Positions 1-5,257 of a DNA stretch of 6,367 nt are shown here, one piece after another; positions within the stretch are counted from its first letter, which is position 1; every line of letters begins with the position of its first letter. Origin of the DNA: an uncultured Veillonella sp. Lineage in GTDB: Bacteria; Bacillota; Negativicutes; Veillonellales; Veillonellaceae. Where the stretch lies: assembly GCA_900766125.1 (NCBI GenBank), contig CAAFUD010000197.1, forward strand, positions 1-6,367. The letters run 5' to 3'. Both the position numbers and the translations under genes were made by a program. Under the pieces are notes generated by a model. The model searched no databases, was not told where the DNA came from, and saw nothing but the letters and a program-made list of their open reading frames with translations.

Positions 1-138
1 AATATGGCACTCATTGCTATTGAAATGAAGAATAATCCTGAATATGCTACGCAAATCGTTATGGGCACCACAATTCTATCGGCAGTAACTATGCCGCTAT
101 TTATTACAATCGCCTATTATCTCTTCCCATTATATTGA
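1..138 (+). CDS. AEC-family transporter, C-terminal fragment
   Basis: This is the last 45 codons of a gene that enters from the left edge; it is open in frame 1 from the first base and stops at TGA 136-138. The peptide has a short charged and polar stretch (about residues 8-18, with EMKNNPE) followed by a hydrophobic helix (about residues 19-42) with the pattern GTTILSAVTMPLF. This resembles the last transmembrane helix of auxin-efflux-carrier (AEC) family permeases, which end with a similar Ser-Thr-rich, proline-containing helix and export or exchange small organic acids. The helix and the stop position are seen directly. The family call is an inference from a short piece, and the substrate cannot be judged. 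A strong terminator follows 21 bp downstream, and it is the only plus-strand gene in the window. Confidence 0.6.
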   Translation, partial: NMALIAIEMKNNPEYATQIVMGTTILSAVTMPLFITIAYYLFPLY

Positions 139-159
139 TACTAGTATACCTATACAAAG

Positions 160-182
160 AGGAGCCCTTTAAAAGGGCTCCT
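160..182 (+). terminator. Intrinsic terminator after the AEC-family gene
   Basis: The arms AGGAGCCCTTT (160-170) and AAAGGGCTCCT (172-182) are perfectly complementary around one base, so the innermost A-T pairs must open to form the loop. A run of seven T follows on the plus strand (182-188). This is a textbook rho-independent terminator for the plus-strand gene ending at 138. On the minus strand the same stem is followed only by CTTTG, so it is a weaker stop for the convergent ArsR gene, although it may serve both directions. Confidence 0.9.
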
Positions 183-213
183 TTTTTTACATTATAAATA
201 ATTATCTTTTTAT

Positions 214-504
214 TTACTGATGAGCTACGTGTTCCATGCCCATTCTTACGAGACCTTCTACATGATCATCGTTTAGAGAGTAGTATGCAGTTTTCCCTTC
301 CTTACGATAGGTTACAAGGCGTGCTTGACGTAATACACGTAGTTGGTGTGAAATAGCAGATTGACCCATTCCCATTGTTTCTGCAATATGATTAACACAC
401 ATTTCGTTTTCTAGTAATAGTTCTACTATTTTAAGGCGTGTAGGGTCTCCCAAGATTTTAAACAGCTCTGCTAGCTTTAGCAATGATTCTTGTTTGTCGC
501 TCAT
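214..504 (-). CDS. ArsR/SmtB-family metal-sensing repressor (CzrA-like zinc/cobalt type)
   Basis: This 96-residue winged-helix repressor is of normal ArsR/SmtB length. The early helix LFKILGDPTRLKIVELL (about residues 14-30) is the family hallmark, the recognition helix lies around GQSAISHQLRVLRQARLV (47-64), and the wing is at VTYRKEGKTAYYSL (64-77). The alpha-3 cysteine box of ArsR/CadC (CVC) is not intact: only C36 is present, in EMCVNH. The C-terminal helix instead has D79-x-H81-x10-H92-x2-H95, the four-ligand alpha-5 site known from CzrA/SmtB zinc and cobalt sensors. Metal binding there normally releases the dimer from DNA and derepresses an efflux gene. The start at 504 is chosen because AAGGGGGA (509-516) precedes it at normal distance; an in-frame ATG ten codons upstream (534) has no such site. 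No efflux pump is adjacent, so the target is unknown. The family is certain and the metal is inferred. Confidence 0.92.
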   Translation of the reverse strand: MSDKQESLLKLAELFKILGDPTRLKIVELLLENEMCVNHIAETMGMGQSAISHQLRVLRQARLVTYRKEGKTAYYSLNDDHVEGLVRMGMEHVAHQ

Positions 505-508
505 ATAG

Positions 509-516
509 TCCCCCTT
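509..516 (-). promoter_or_regulatory. Ribosome binding site fixing the ArsR start
   Basis: On the minus strand AAGGGGGA stands four bases before the ATG at 504-502. The alternative in-frame ATG codons at 534 and 528 have only AT-rich sequence upstream, so the shorter protein beginning MSDKQ is preferred. Confidence 0.75.
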
Positions 517-587
517 AATTTCATTCATATCCATGCTTATAATCTATATTTCTTATGTATAACTAATCGATGTTTCTTAAATTAGAT

Positions 588-611
588 TGCTCATATGTAG
601 AGCATACATAT
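588..611. promoter_or_regulatory. Candidate operator for the ArsR-family repressor
   Basis: Two overlapping perfect inverted repeats lie here. One has arms ATATGTA (593-599) and TACATAT (605-611) around five bases. The other has arms TGCTC (588-592) and GAGCA (600-604) around seven bases. ArsR/SmtB repressors bind AT-rich dyads of this general kind in their own promoters. The repeat lies just downstream of TATAAT boxes on the minus strand, about 90-110 bp before the ArsR start codon, where a bound dimer could block transcription. The repeats are seen directly; their role is inferred. Confidence 0.45.
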
Positions 612-615
612 AAAC

Positions 616-656
616 ATTATATCATTTTTATTATATTAAAAAAGAGACTTTGTAAA
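616..656 (-). promoter_or_regulatory. Candidate ArsR promoter region
   Basis: Reading leftwards on the minus strand there is TTTACA (656-651), then TATAAT at 635-630 (15-bp spacing, shorter than ideal), and a second TATAAT at 621-616. The second box has only a poor T-rich -35, but a start from it would fall inside the inverted repeat at 593-611. The TTTACA overlaps the uspA terminator, so the two elements are packed together. Which -10 is used cannot be decided from sequence. Confidence 0.4.
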
Positions 657-672
657 AACAAAGTCTCTTTTT
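639..672 (-). terminator. Intrinsic terminator of the universal stress protein gene
   Basis: A 14-bp perfect stem is formed by 639-652 and 659-672 (core AAAGAGACTTTG / CAAAGTCTCTTT) with a six-base loop. On the minus strand the stem ends in a run of T, giving a clear rho-independent terminator 26 bp after the uspA-like stop codon. A-rich sequence on the other side makes it nearly symmetrical, so it could also stop plus-strand readthrough. Confidence 0.88.
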
Positions 673-697
673 GTAACATATCAAAACAGGATATGAA

Positions 698-1144
698 TTA
701 TTTAATGATCAATACAGGGCAAGTGGAGTGACTAGTTACATAGCTACTTACGCTACCCATGAACAAGCCTTTCAATGGACCAAGGCCACGGCTACCCATT
801 ACGATAAGATCAGCATTGTATTTTTTAGCTACTGCTAACAATGCAGGACCAGGGGAGCCAACTTCGAATACGCTTTTAACTTTTACGCCTGTAGGAATTT
901 CTTTCACTACATCGTTAAGAATTTCTTTACCAGTTTCTTCCATATCTTCCGCAATTTGTTCAGATACGTAGCCACCGGAAATTGGTGTTTGATCGAAATT
1001 GGAAATAGCAGACACAATATTTGCAACGTGAACAATAATCAATTCAGCATGGTTGCGGTCCGCTACAGCGAGAGCATGTTCCAACGCACGTTTAGCATTT
1101 TCAGAACCATCAGTAGGTACGACAATAGTTTTGTAGGTAACCAT
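698..1144 (-). CDS. Universal stress protein, UspA family (ATP-binding type)
   Basis: This is a single-domain, 148-residue cytoplasmic protein, the usual length for a stand-alone Usp. It opens with the conserved first strand TIVVPTDGSENAKRAL (about residues 6-21, with D12). It ends with the nucleotide loop G117-x2-G120-x9-G130-S131, followed by the final strand CPVLIIK (142-148). The intact G-x2-G-x9-G-S motif is the mark of the ATP-binding MJ0577-like branch rather than the non-binding E. coli UspA branch. Such proteins form dimers and help cells survive starvation or other stress; the exact role here is not shown. The start has AGGAGGGG (1150-1157) five bases upstream. It is monocistronic, with its own terminator and an upstream promoter-like region separating it from the ABC operon. 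Confidence 0.95.
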   Translation of the reverse strand: MVTYKTIVVPTDGSENAKRALEHALAVADRNHAELIIVHVANIVSAISNFDQTPISGGYVSEQIAEDMEETGKEILNDVVKEIPTGVKVKSVFEVGSPGPALLAVAKKYNADLIVMGSRGLGPLKGLFMGSVSSYVTSHSTCPVLIIK

Positions 1145-1234
1145 AATAACCCCTCCTATTTCTAATCCCTCAAAGGGGATATGATCAAAGATCGTTTAGC
1201 CTATATTATTATATTCTAGACCATCAAGGAAAAC

Positions 1235-1252
1235 TCCTCTTTTTCTAGAGGA
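1235..1252 (-). terminator. Weak hairpin after the secreted-protein gene
   Basis: A perfect 6-bp stem TCCTCT (1235-1240) / AGAGGA (1247-1252) encloses a six-base loop. On the minus strand it is followed by GTTTTCCTT, an imperfect T-tract. It lies about 60 bp beyond the stop codon at 1314, so it may end the ABC operon transcript. However, it also lies downstream of the promoter-like boxes at 1261-1288, so it could instead be a leader hairpin on the uspA-like mRNA. Confidence 0.35.
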
Positions 1253-1260
1253 TTTCTTTT

Positions 1261-1288
1261 ATTATAGCACAAATTATACAGAATTATA
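1261..1288 (-). promoter_or_regulatory. Candidate promoter cluster for the universal stress protein gene
   Basis: Three TATAAT hexamers on the minus strand occur at 1288-1283, 1278-1273 and 1266-1261. The middle one is preceded by TG (extended -10 form TGTATAAT), and the first sits in TTTGTATAAT. No convincing TTGACA is seen upstream of any of them. A transcript starting here would have a leader of about 110 bases before the uspA-like start codon. A further TATAAT at 1213-1208 lies nearer the gene. Confidence 0.45.
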
Positions 1289-1313
1289 CAAATAAAAGAA
1301 TATTATGTGTATA

Positions 1314-2585
1314 TTATAACACTTGCGAAGATTGGTTCGTATTCAATGTAGTAGTCAACTTGAATCCATCGAGCACATCGATAAACTCTGGTGTGCTAAG
1401 GCTTGTACCTGCTGGGCCAATCATACGAGCCACAGCTACATTACCTTCATTACCTAAGATAATAGTAGCTGCGAAGGATACCGGTGCCGCTGCGGATGTA
1501 TCAGCTGTATTAGGATTCTTCATATGACCTGCCAAGTAGAACATAACATTACCATCGATGATATGCGTTTCGTATCGAGTGATGGTTGCCTTATTCACCT
1601 CAACCAATTGTTTAAGATAGTAATCACCTAGCATTTGTTTGCCCATCATCGTAGGCATGCCTGTGCTAACTGCTTGTACTGGAATTGTAAAAGATTCAAT
1701 ATCAAGGCGTACATTATGCTTAGTGAAGGCAATTTTCCCCTTTTCATTAAGACGGGTAAAACCTTTTGGATAATTAAATTTGATGCCTTCAGCTACGCTA
1801 ATATCACTAGTGCCAGAGATAAATTGTTTAACACCTTTAATCGTACTAGAACTAGTTTTATTTAATAATTCAAAAGACGGAATCGTATGTTCCATCAAGC
1901 CTTGTTCCATAAACTCCCCTTGAATAGGAGCATAAGTACTCGCTAAATTATAGCGATGTGTTGGGTCCTTATCCATGATGAATTCCGCTTCAAATACGGA
2001 TTGAACAGGCTCTGTAGAGGTCATTTCAGCGTACGACTTTGGTGTCGTCTTATCCCAACGCGCTGATATAGCACCTTTTTTGTTAAAGAAGCCACCAACG
2101 ATATCATTATTTTCAAAGGCATTACTATGTTGACGCCAAATGCTCAAGTATTCTTCATCAGACATACCCTTGATTGGTACGCCATACCAAGTCGTATTCC
2201 ATTCCTTTTGAGACACCCCATCTTGCGGTGTATTATTGCGCTTTGTAAAAGACACAGTATAGGAATCATCTTGAGTTGGACCTGCTAAATTGAAAGAATA
2301 GCCTTGAATATGCTCACTTTCACTGCGCACATCCATATCCAGTTTAACACCATCTGCTACACGCCAAGGAAGCGTAAAGGTATAGCCATTTTTATAATCC
2401 TTAACCACTGTATTCATCGTAGTAGCATAGAACTTATATTGATCTGGCAAGATAGATGCAGAGTCTTTTTGTGAGTCTACAATAGCTATTGGTGTGCTAG
2501 GCGTCCCCTGCAAACCTTCCGCCATAATAGAGGTCGTGCCCATAGCCATTACAGCTAATGTGGCAGCAATAAAACGTAACTTCAT
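1314..2585 (-). CDS. Secreted protein of unknown function, last gene of the amino acid ABC operon
   Basis: I do not recognise this 423-residue protein. Residues 1-22 form a classic Sec signal peptide: K2 and R4, a hydrophobic core, then a likely cut after SIMA (19-22). There is no lipobox and no other membrane helix, so it should be soluble outside the inner membrane. No cysteine is present. The mature part looks two-lobed. Each lobe opens with an aromatic-proline strand (GYTFTLPWRV at 67-76; GIKFNYPKGF at 267-276) and closes with a beta-rich stretch ending in a similar segment (IPSFELLN at 235-242; LDGFKLTT at 405-412). This pattern recalls PsbP/Mog1-like folds, but that is inference. Its AGGAGG overlaps the upstream ATPase stop codon, so it is almost certainly co-transcribed and translationally coupled with the importer. 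A role in the importer is not shown. Confidence 0.85.
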   Translation of the reverse strand: MKLRFIAATLAVMAMGTTSIMAEGLQGTPSTPIAIVDSQKDSASILPDQYKFYATTMNTVVKDYKNGYTFTLPWRVADGVKLDMDVRSESEHIQGYSFNLAGPTQDDSYTVSFTKRNNTPQDGVSQKEWNTTWYGVPIKGMSDEEYLSIWRQHSNAFENNDIVGGFFNKKGAISARWDKTTPKSYAEMTSTEPVQSVFEAEFIMDKDPTHRYNLASTYAPIQGEFMEQGLMEHTIPSFELLNKTSSSTIKGVKQFISGTSDISVAEGIKFNYPKGFTRLNEKGKIAFTKHNVRLDIESFTIPVQAVSTGMPTMMGKQMLGDYYLKQLVEVNKATITRYETHIIDGNVMFYLAGHMKNPNTADTSAAAPVSFAATIILGNEGNVAVARMIGPAGTSLSTPEFIDVLDGFKLTTTLNTNQSSQVL

Positions 2586-2589
2586 AAGA

Positions 2590-2595
2590 CCTCCT
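2590..2595 (-). promoter_or_regulatory. Ribosome binding site overlapping the ATPase stop codon
   Basis: On the minus strand AGGAGG occupies 2595-2590, while the ATPase stop TAG occupies 2596-2594. The two elements share bases, and the next ATG follows after four bases. This fixes the secreted protein's start at 2585 and indicates translational coupling between the two genes. Confidence 0.85.
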
Positions 2596-3352
2596 ATAAC
2601 ATATTCTCCAAGAACGCTTTCGTTCTATCGTTCTGTGGATTATTGAAAATTTGCTCTGGTGTGCCTTCCTCTTGGATGACACCGTCGGCCATGAAGATGA
2701 CACGATCAGATACTTCACGAGCAAAGTTCATTTCATGAGTTACGATAATCATCGTCATGTGATCATCGGCCAATTGTTTAATAGTCTTTAGAACCTCACC
2801 TGTTAACTCTGGGTCAAGAGCAGATGTTGGTTCATCAAAGAGCATAATTTCTGGATTCATCGCCAATGCACGAGCGATGGCCACACGTTGTTGTTGACCG
2901 CCAGATAAACGGGATGGATACATATCGCGCTTTTCCCATAGGCCAACTTTATTAAGTAATCGCTCTGCAATCGGTAAAATCTCATCATCTTTCATGCCTT
3001 TTACCATACGCGGCGCGATCATAATATTATCGAGCACTGTCATATGAGGGAATAAATTGAAAGATTGGAACACCATGCCCATGCGTAATAGCAAGTCATG
3101 TTGTGTTTCTTGACTAGCATAGTTTACAGTGCCATTAGCATCAGTACTAGCAAGAACAGTGCCATCTACAGTAATAGAACCACCGTCGATAGTCTCTAAT
3201 TGACCTAAACAGCGTAAGAATGTAGATTTACCAGACCCAGAAGGACCGATAATAGAAACGATTTCCCCTCTATTCATTTTGAGCGATACATCGCGCAATA
3301 CAGTTTGATTGTTAAAGCGTTTTTCAATACGCTCCATATTTACAAATGTCAT
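2594..3352 (-). CDS. Amino acid ABC importer, ATP-binding subunit (GlnQ/HisP family)
   Basis: This 252-residue cytoplasmic ATPase energises uptake by the permease encoded just upstream. All nucleotide-site motifs are intact: Walker A GPSGSGKST (36-44), Q-loop Q96 in VFQSFNLFPHMTV, signature LSGGQQQR (149-156), Walker B IMLFDEP (169-175), D-loop SALD (177-180) and switch H206 in VTHEM. The LFPHMTVLDN region and the C-terminal GTPEQIFNNPQNDRTKAFL are typical of the polar amino acid transporter branch (GlnQ, HisP, ArtP, TcyC). A short insertion around residues 70-88 lies before the Q-loop. Length is normal for the family. The start at 3352 has AGAGG-type sequence upstream; a second in-frame Met at residue 6 has none. 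Substrate cannot be told from the ATPase. Confidence 0.96.
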   Translation of the reverse strand: MTFVNMERIEKRFNNQTVLRDVSLKMNRGEIVSIIGPSGSGKSTFLRCLGQLETIDGGSITVDGTVLASTDANGTVNYASQETQHDLLLRMGMVFQSFNLFPHMTVLDNIMIAPRMVKGMKDDEILPIAERLLNKVGLWEKRDMYPSRLSGGQQQRVAIARALAMNPEIMLFDEPTSALDPELTGEVLKTIKQLADDHMTMIIVTHEMNFAREVSDRVIFMADGVIQEEGTPEQIFNNPQNDRTKAFLENML

Positions 3353-3368
3353 AAGTACCTCTTAAATC

Positions 3369-3447
3369 GTCGCATCCTTTTATCTAAACATACTAATCAT
3401 TGAGTATTAGTCCACTATATGAACAATAATTGGATGTAAAATACGAC
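3369..3447 (-). other. Possible structured intergenic element between permease and ATPase genes
   Basis: The 113-bp gap (3353-3465) between permease stop and ATPase start holds nested complementary pieces. GTCG and CATCC (3369-3377) can pair with GGATG (3432-3436) and CGAC (3444-3447), with a seven-base bulge. Inside lies a 6-bp hairpin ACTAAT (3392-3397) / ATTAGT (3406-3411). There is no U-tract, so it is not a standard terminator. The gap holds no credible reading frame and no clear promoter. Confidence 0.3.
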
Positions 3448-3465
3448 AAGCAACTACAGAATAGA

Positions 3466-4122
3466 TTAATCTTCGTATACAGCAAATCTTCTTTCTAAGT
3501 AGTTGAAGATATTTGTCAAAATAAAGGTAAAGATCAAGTAGAACAAAGCTGCCACCAAGAAGGCAGAGATGTCAAAGTCACGTTGTACGATAGATTTTGT
3601 AATACGCAAGATATCGTTCATAGCCAATACGTATACGAGAGAAGTATCTTTCAACAAGTTAATTGTCTCATTCGCAAGTGGCGGTAATACGCGTTTAAAC
3701 ATTTGTGGCAAGATAATCTTACGCATCGTTTGAGCATAGGTAAAACCAAGAACCTTTGCCCCTTCGTACTGACCACGAGAGATGGATTGAATACCACCGC
3801 GGAAAATTTCACATAAATACGCTGCGTAGTTTAATACGAATGTAAGCACCGCTGCTGTAGCATCATCCATTTGGACAGCACCATCTGTAATGATAGGTAA
3901 TGCATAATAGACGAATAAAATTTGAAGCATTAGTGGTGTGCCGCGCATCAAATATACGAAGGCTTCAACGATTTTGTCGAGCACTGTAAATTTAGATAAA
4001 CGTACCAAAGCAAGTAGAATACCACCAGGAATGGATAGGATCCATACAATACAGAATAGCGATACGGTTACCTTCAAACCATCAGCGATGGTTGGGATAA
4101 TCTGCAATAAATAATCTAACAT
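3466..4122 (-). CDS. Amino acid ABC importer, membrane permease subunit (HisM/GlnP family)
   Basis: This 218-residue inner-membrane protein is the usual size for a polar amino acid permease. Hydrophobic segments appear near residues 15-40, 51-75, 88-108 and 187-208, with a further one likely around 155-172. The region VEAFVYLMRGTPLMLQ (52-67) is a family hallmark. The ATPase-docking EAA loop is around QYEGAKVLGFTYAQTMRKI (118-136), continuing into ILPQ (137-140). Only one permease gene is present, so the channel is probably a homodimer. The start at 4122 is chosen because AAGGAG (4134-4129) lies six bases upstream. A longer reading to 4182 would run through a 14-bp inverted repeat and adds a non-family N-terminus. 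The gene lies 123 bp after the binding-protein gene. Substrate is set mainly by the binding protein. Confidence 0.95.
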   Translation of the reverse strand: MLDYLLQIIPTIADGLKVTVSLFCIVWILSIPGGILLALVRLSKFTVLDKIVEAFVYLMRGTPLMLQILFVYYALPIITDGAVQMDDATAAVLTFVLNYAAYLCEIFRGGIQSISRGQYEGAKVLGFTYAQTMRKIILPQMFKRVLPPLANETINLLKDTSLVYVLAMNDILRITKSIVQRDFDISAFLVAALFYLIFTFILTNIFNYLERRFAVYED

Positions 4123-4128
4123 GGAATA

Positions 4129-4134
4129 CTCCTT
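4129..4134 (-). promoter_or_regulatory. Ribosome binding site fixing the permease start
   Basis: AAGGAG on the minus strand stands six bases before the ATG at 4122-4120. This decides for the 218-residue permease beginning MLDYLLQ over a 20-residue longer reading from 4182. Confidence 0.8.
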
Positions 4135-4143
4135 CAAAACACG

Positions 4144-4176
4144 ACTAGAGAAGAGGCATCTGGCCTCTTCTCTAGT
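4144..4176 (-). repeat. 14-bp perfect intercistronic hairpin
   Basis: Arms ACTAGAGAAGAGGC (4144-4157) and GCCTCTTCTCTAGT (4163-4176) are exact inverted repeats around five bases. It sits between the binding-protein gene and the permease gene. On the minus strand it is followed by CGTGTTTTGAAGG, with no immediate T-run, so it is a poor intrinsic terminator. Hairpins here in binding-protein operons commonly protect the upstream mRNA from 3' exonucleases or cause partial termination, giving more binding protein than permease. That role is inferred. Confidence 0.8.
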
Positions 4177-4245
4177 GTACATTTCGTTCTTTAATTATCT
4201 GTTGTACAAACTGACCATAGTACTATTAGTATATCACGAATTATA

Positions 4246-5058
4246 CTATTTAGCATCGCTCTTATCTAGGTCTGCGCTAGAGCCCAACCATTTTTCAACG
4301 ATTTTATCAGCAGTACCATCTTTTTTCATTTCAGCTAAGATACCATTGATTTTATCACGCAATGCAGTGTCATCTTTACGGAAGCCAACAGCAAAGTTAT
4401 CAACACCGTAATCAGTACCTTCTACGATTTTGTATTTACCAGGTTCTTTTGTCATGAGGTAACGAGCGATAACACCATCTGCGATAACTGCATCAACACG
4501 TCCAATACCAAGATCCATGAAAGCACTTACAAAATCAGCATAAGATTTAGTTTCTTTTACAGTTTTACCGCTTGGATCGTTTTGCAATGCAGATTCACCA
4601 GTACTTGCTTGTTGAACACCTACTACTTTGCCTGCAAGATCTGCTTTAGATTTAATAGATTCATCTTCATTACGAACGACGATGTATTGTTTATCCTTCA
4701 TATATGTGTTGGAGAACAAGATATTTTTCTCACGTTCAGGAGAAACTGTTAGGCCATTCCATAAAGCGTCAATTTTTTTAGATTTCAACTCAGCTTCTTT
4801 ACTAGACCAGTCGATAGCTTTGAATTCCACATCCATGCCAGCGCGTTTAGCTGCTTCTTTAGCCATATCGATATCAAGACCTACGATTTCGCCTTTATCA
4901 TCTTTAAAGCCCATTGGAGGGAAGCTATCATCTAAGCCGATAACGATTTTTTTAGGTAATTCTTTATTAGCCGTTTTAGTATCACTACCACAACCCGTTA
5001 CAAATACCATCATAGATACTGCTGCGAGGCCAACGGCCATCATCTTTTTCCAATTCAT
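4246..5058 (-). CDS. Amino acid ABC importer, substrate-binding lipoprotein (family 3)
   Basis: This 270-residue extracytoplasmic binding protein begins with a lipoprotein signal: MNWKK, a hydrophobic core, then lipobox VTGC with lipidated C23. The mature part follows the family 3 solute-binding pattern: KIVIGLDDSFPPMGFKDDKG (37-56), GLDIDMAKEAAKRAG (60-74), a first-lobe segment KKIDALWNGLTVSPERE (94-110), hinge and second lobe VVGVQQASTGE (145-155), DAVIADG (189-195), and NFAVGFRKDD (221-230). R109 and D194 sit where this family holds the carboxylate and amino groups of the ligand, so an L-amino acid is expected. The IDALWNGLT version is seen in many glutamine, cystine or general polar amino acid binders, so no single substrate is assigned. 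GGAGGA (5069-5064) precedes the start. It is the first gene of the operon, with a good promoter upstream. Confidence 0.95.
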   Translation of the reverse strand: MNWKKMMAVGLAAVSMMVFVTGCGSDTKTANKELPKKIVIGLDDSFPPMGFKDDKGEIVGLDIDMAKEAAKRAGMDVEFKAIDWSSKEAELKSKKIDALWNGLTVSPEREKNILFSNTYMKDKQYIVVRNEDESIKSKADLAGKVVGVQQASTGESALQNDPSGKTVKETKSYADFVSAFMDLGIGRVDAVIADGVIARYLMTKEPGKYKIVEGTDYGVDNFAVGFRKDDTALRDKINGILAEMKKDGTADKIVEKWLGSSADLDKSDAK

Positions 5059-5071
5059 AACTATCCTCCAC

Positions 5072-5084
5072 GGTGTATTACACC
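5072..5084. promoter_or_regulatory. Perfect palindrome in the ABC operon leader
   Basis: GGTGTATTACACC has 6-bp arms (GGTGTA / TACACC) around one base and lies two bases upstream of the GGAGGA ribosome binding site. As DNA it has the shape of a dimeric repressor site. As RNA it could form a small hairpin near the ribosome binding site. No known regulator is assigned. Confidence 0.4.
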
Positions 5085-5108
5085 TTTAACTACTTGCTAA
5101 TATATGCT

Positions 5109-5129
5109 GTACAGAACTCATGTCTGTAC
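5109..5129. promoter_or_regulatory. Inverted repeat at the start of the ABC operon transcript
   Basis: Perfect 7-bp arms GTACAGA (5109-5115) and TCTGTAC (5123-5129) flank seven bases. The element starts about 12 bp past the -10 box, so it covers the expected first transcribed bases. It could be an operator for an amino-acid-responsive repressor or a 5' mRNA hairpin; the sequence does not decide between them. Confidence 0.45.
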
Positions 5130-5140
5130 CCGATGATTGT

Positions 5141-5169
5141 ATTATACTTTAGTTCATTAAAGTTGTAAA
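5141..5169 (-). promoter_or_regulatory. Promoter of the amino acid ABC operon
   Basis: On the minus strand TTTACA (5169-5164, five of six bases of TTGACA) is followed after exactly 17 bp by a perfect TATAAT (5146-5141). Transcription would start near 5134, giving a leader of about 75 bases before the binding-protein start codon at 5058. This is the best sigma-70 type promoter in the window. Confidence 0.75.
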
Positions 5170-5220
5170 TAGCTAATTTGATGAATTTTAGGATTTTTTA
5201 GTTCTCTCATGGATCATACA

Positions 5221-5257
5221 GGATTATAGTACTAAATCCTTTGTATATACGTATACA
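5221..5257 (-). other. Palindromic stretch after the two-helix membrane protein gene
   Basis: Two adjacent dyads lie directly after the stop codon at 5258. TGTATA (5242-5247) and TATACA (5252-5257) flank four bases. GGATT (5221-5225) and AATCC (5235-5239) flank a TAGTACTA core. Neither is followed by a T-run in the minus direction, so these are at best a weak end point for the trpS transcript. The rest of the gap up to the promoter at 5169 shows nothing else. Confidence 0.3.

Noticed and set aside
759..1165. Plus-strand reading frames opposite the universal stress protein gene
   Set aside because: They lie on the reverse strand of a clear Usp gene, lack ribosome binding sites and give low-complexity peptides without family features.
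1215..1249. Paired TCTAGA copies as a recombination or transposon end
   Set aside because: TCTAGA is a 6-bp palindrome that recurs by chance in AT-rich DNA; there is no transposase, target duplication or longer flanking repeat.
2497..2724. A 75-codon minus-strand frame spanning the ATPase-secreted protein junction
   Set aside because: It overlaps the ends of two well-supported genes in another frame and has no independent start signal.
4123..4182. Twenty extra N-terminal residues for the permease
   Set aside because: The extension is translated across the 14-bp inverted repeat, is unlike the family N-terminus, and the good ribosome binding site at 4129-4134 serves the ATG at 4122.
4628..5089. 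A 153-codon plus-strand frame opposite the binding-protein gene
   Set aside because: The minus-strand frame encodes a full family 3 binding lipoprotein with a lipobox and ribosome binding site; the opposite frame is a shadow.
5059..5140. Riboswitch or T-box in the importer leader
   Set aside because: The leader of about 75 bases is too short for a T-box, shows no T-box sequence or terminator-antiterminator pair, and matches no riboswitch core I can recognise.
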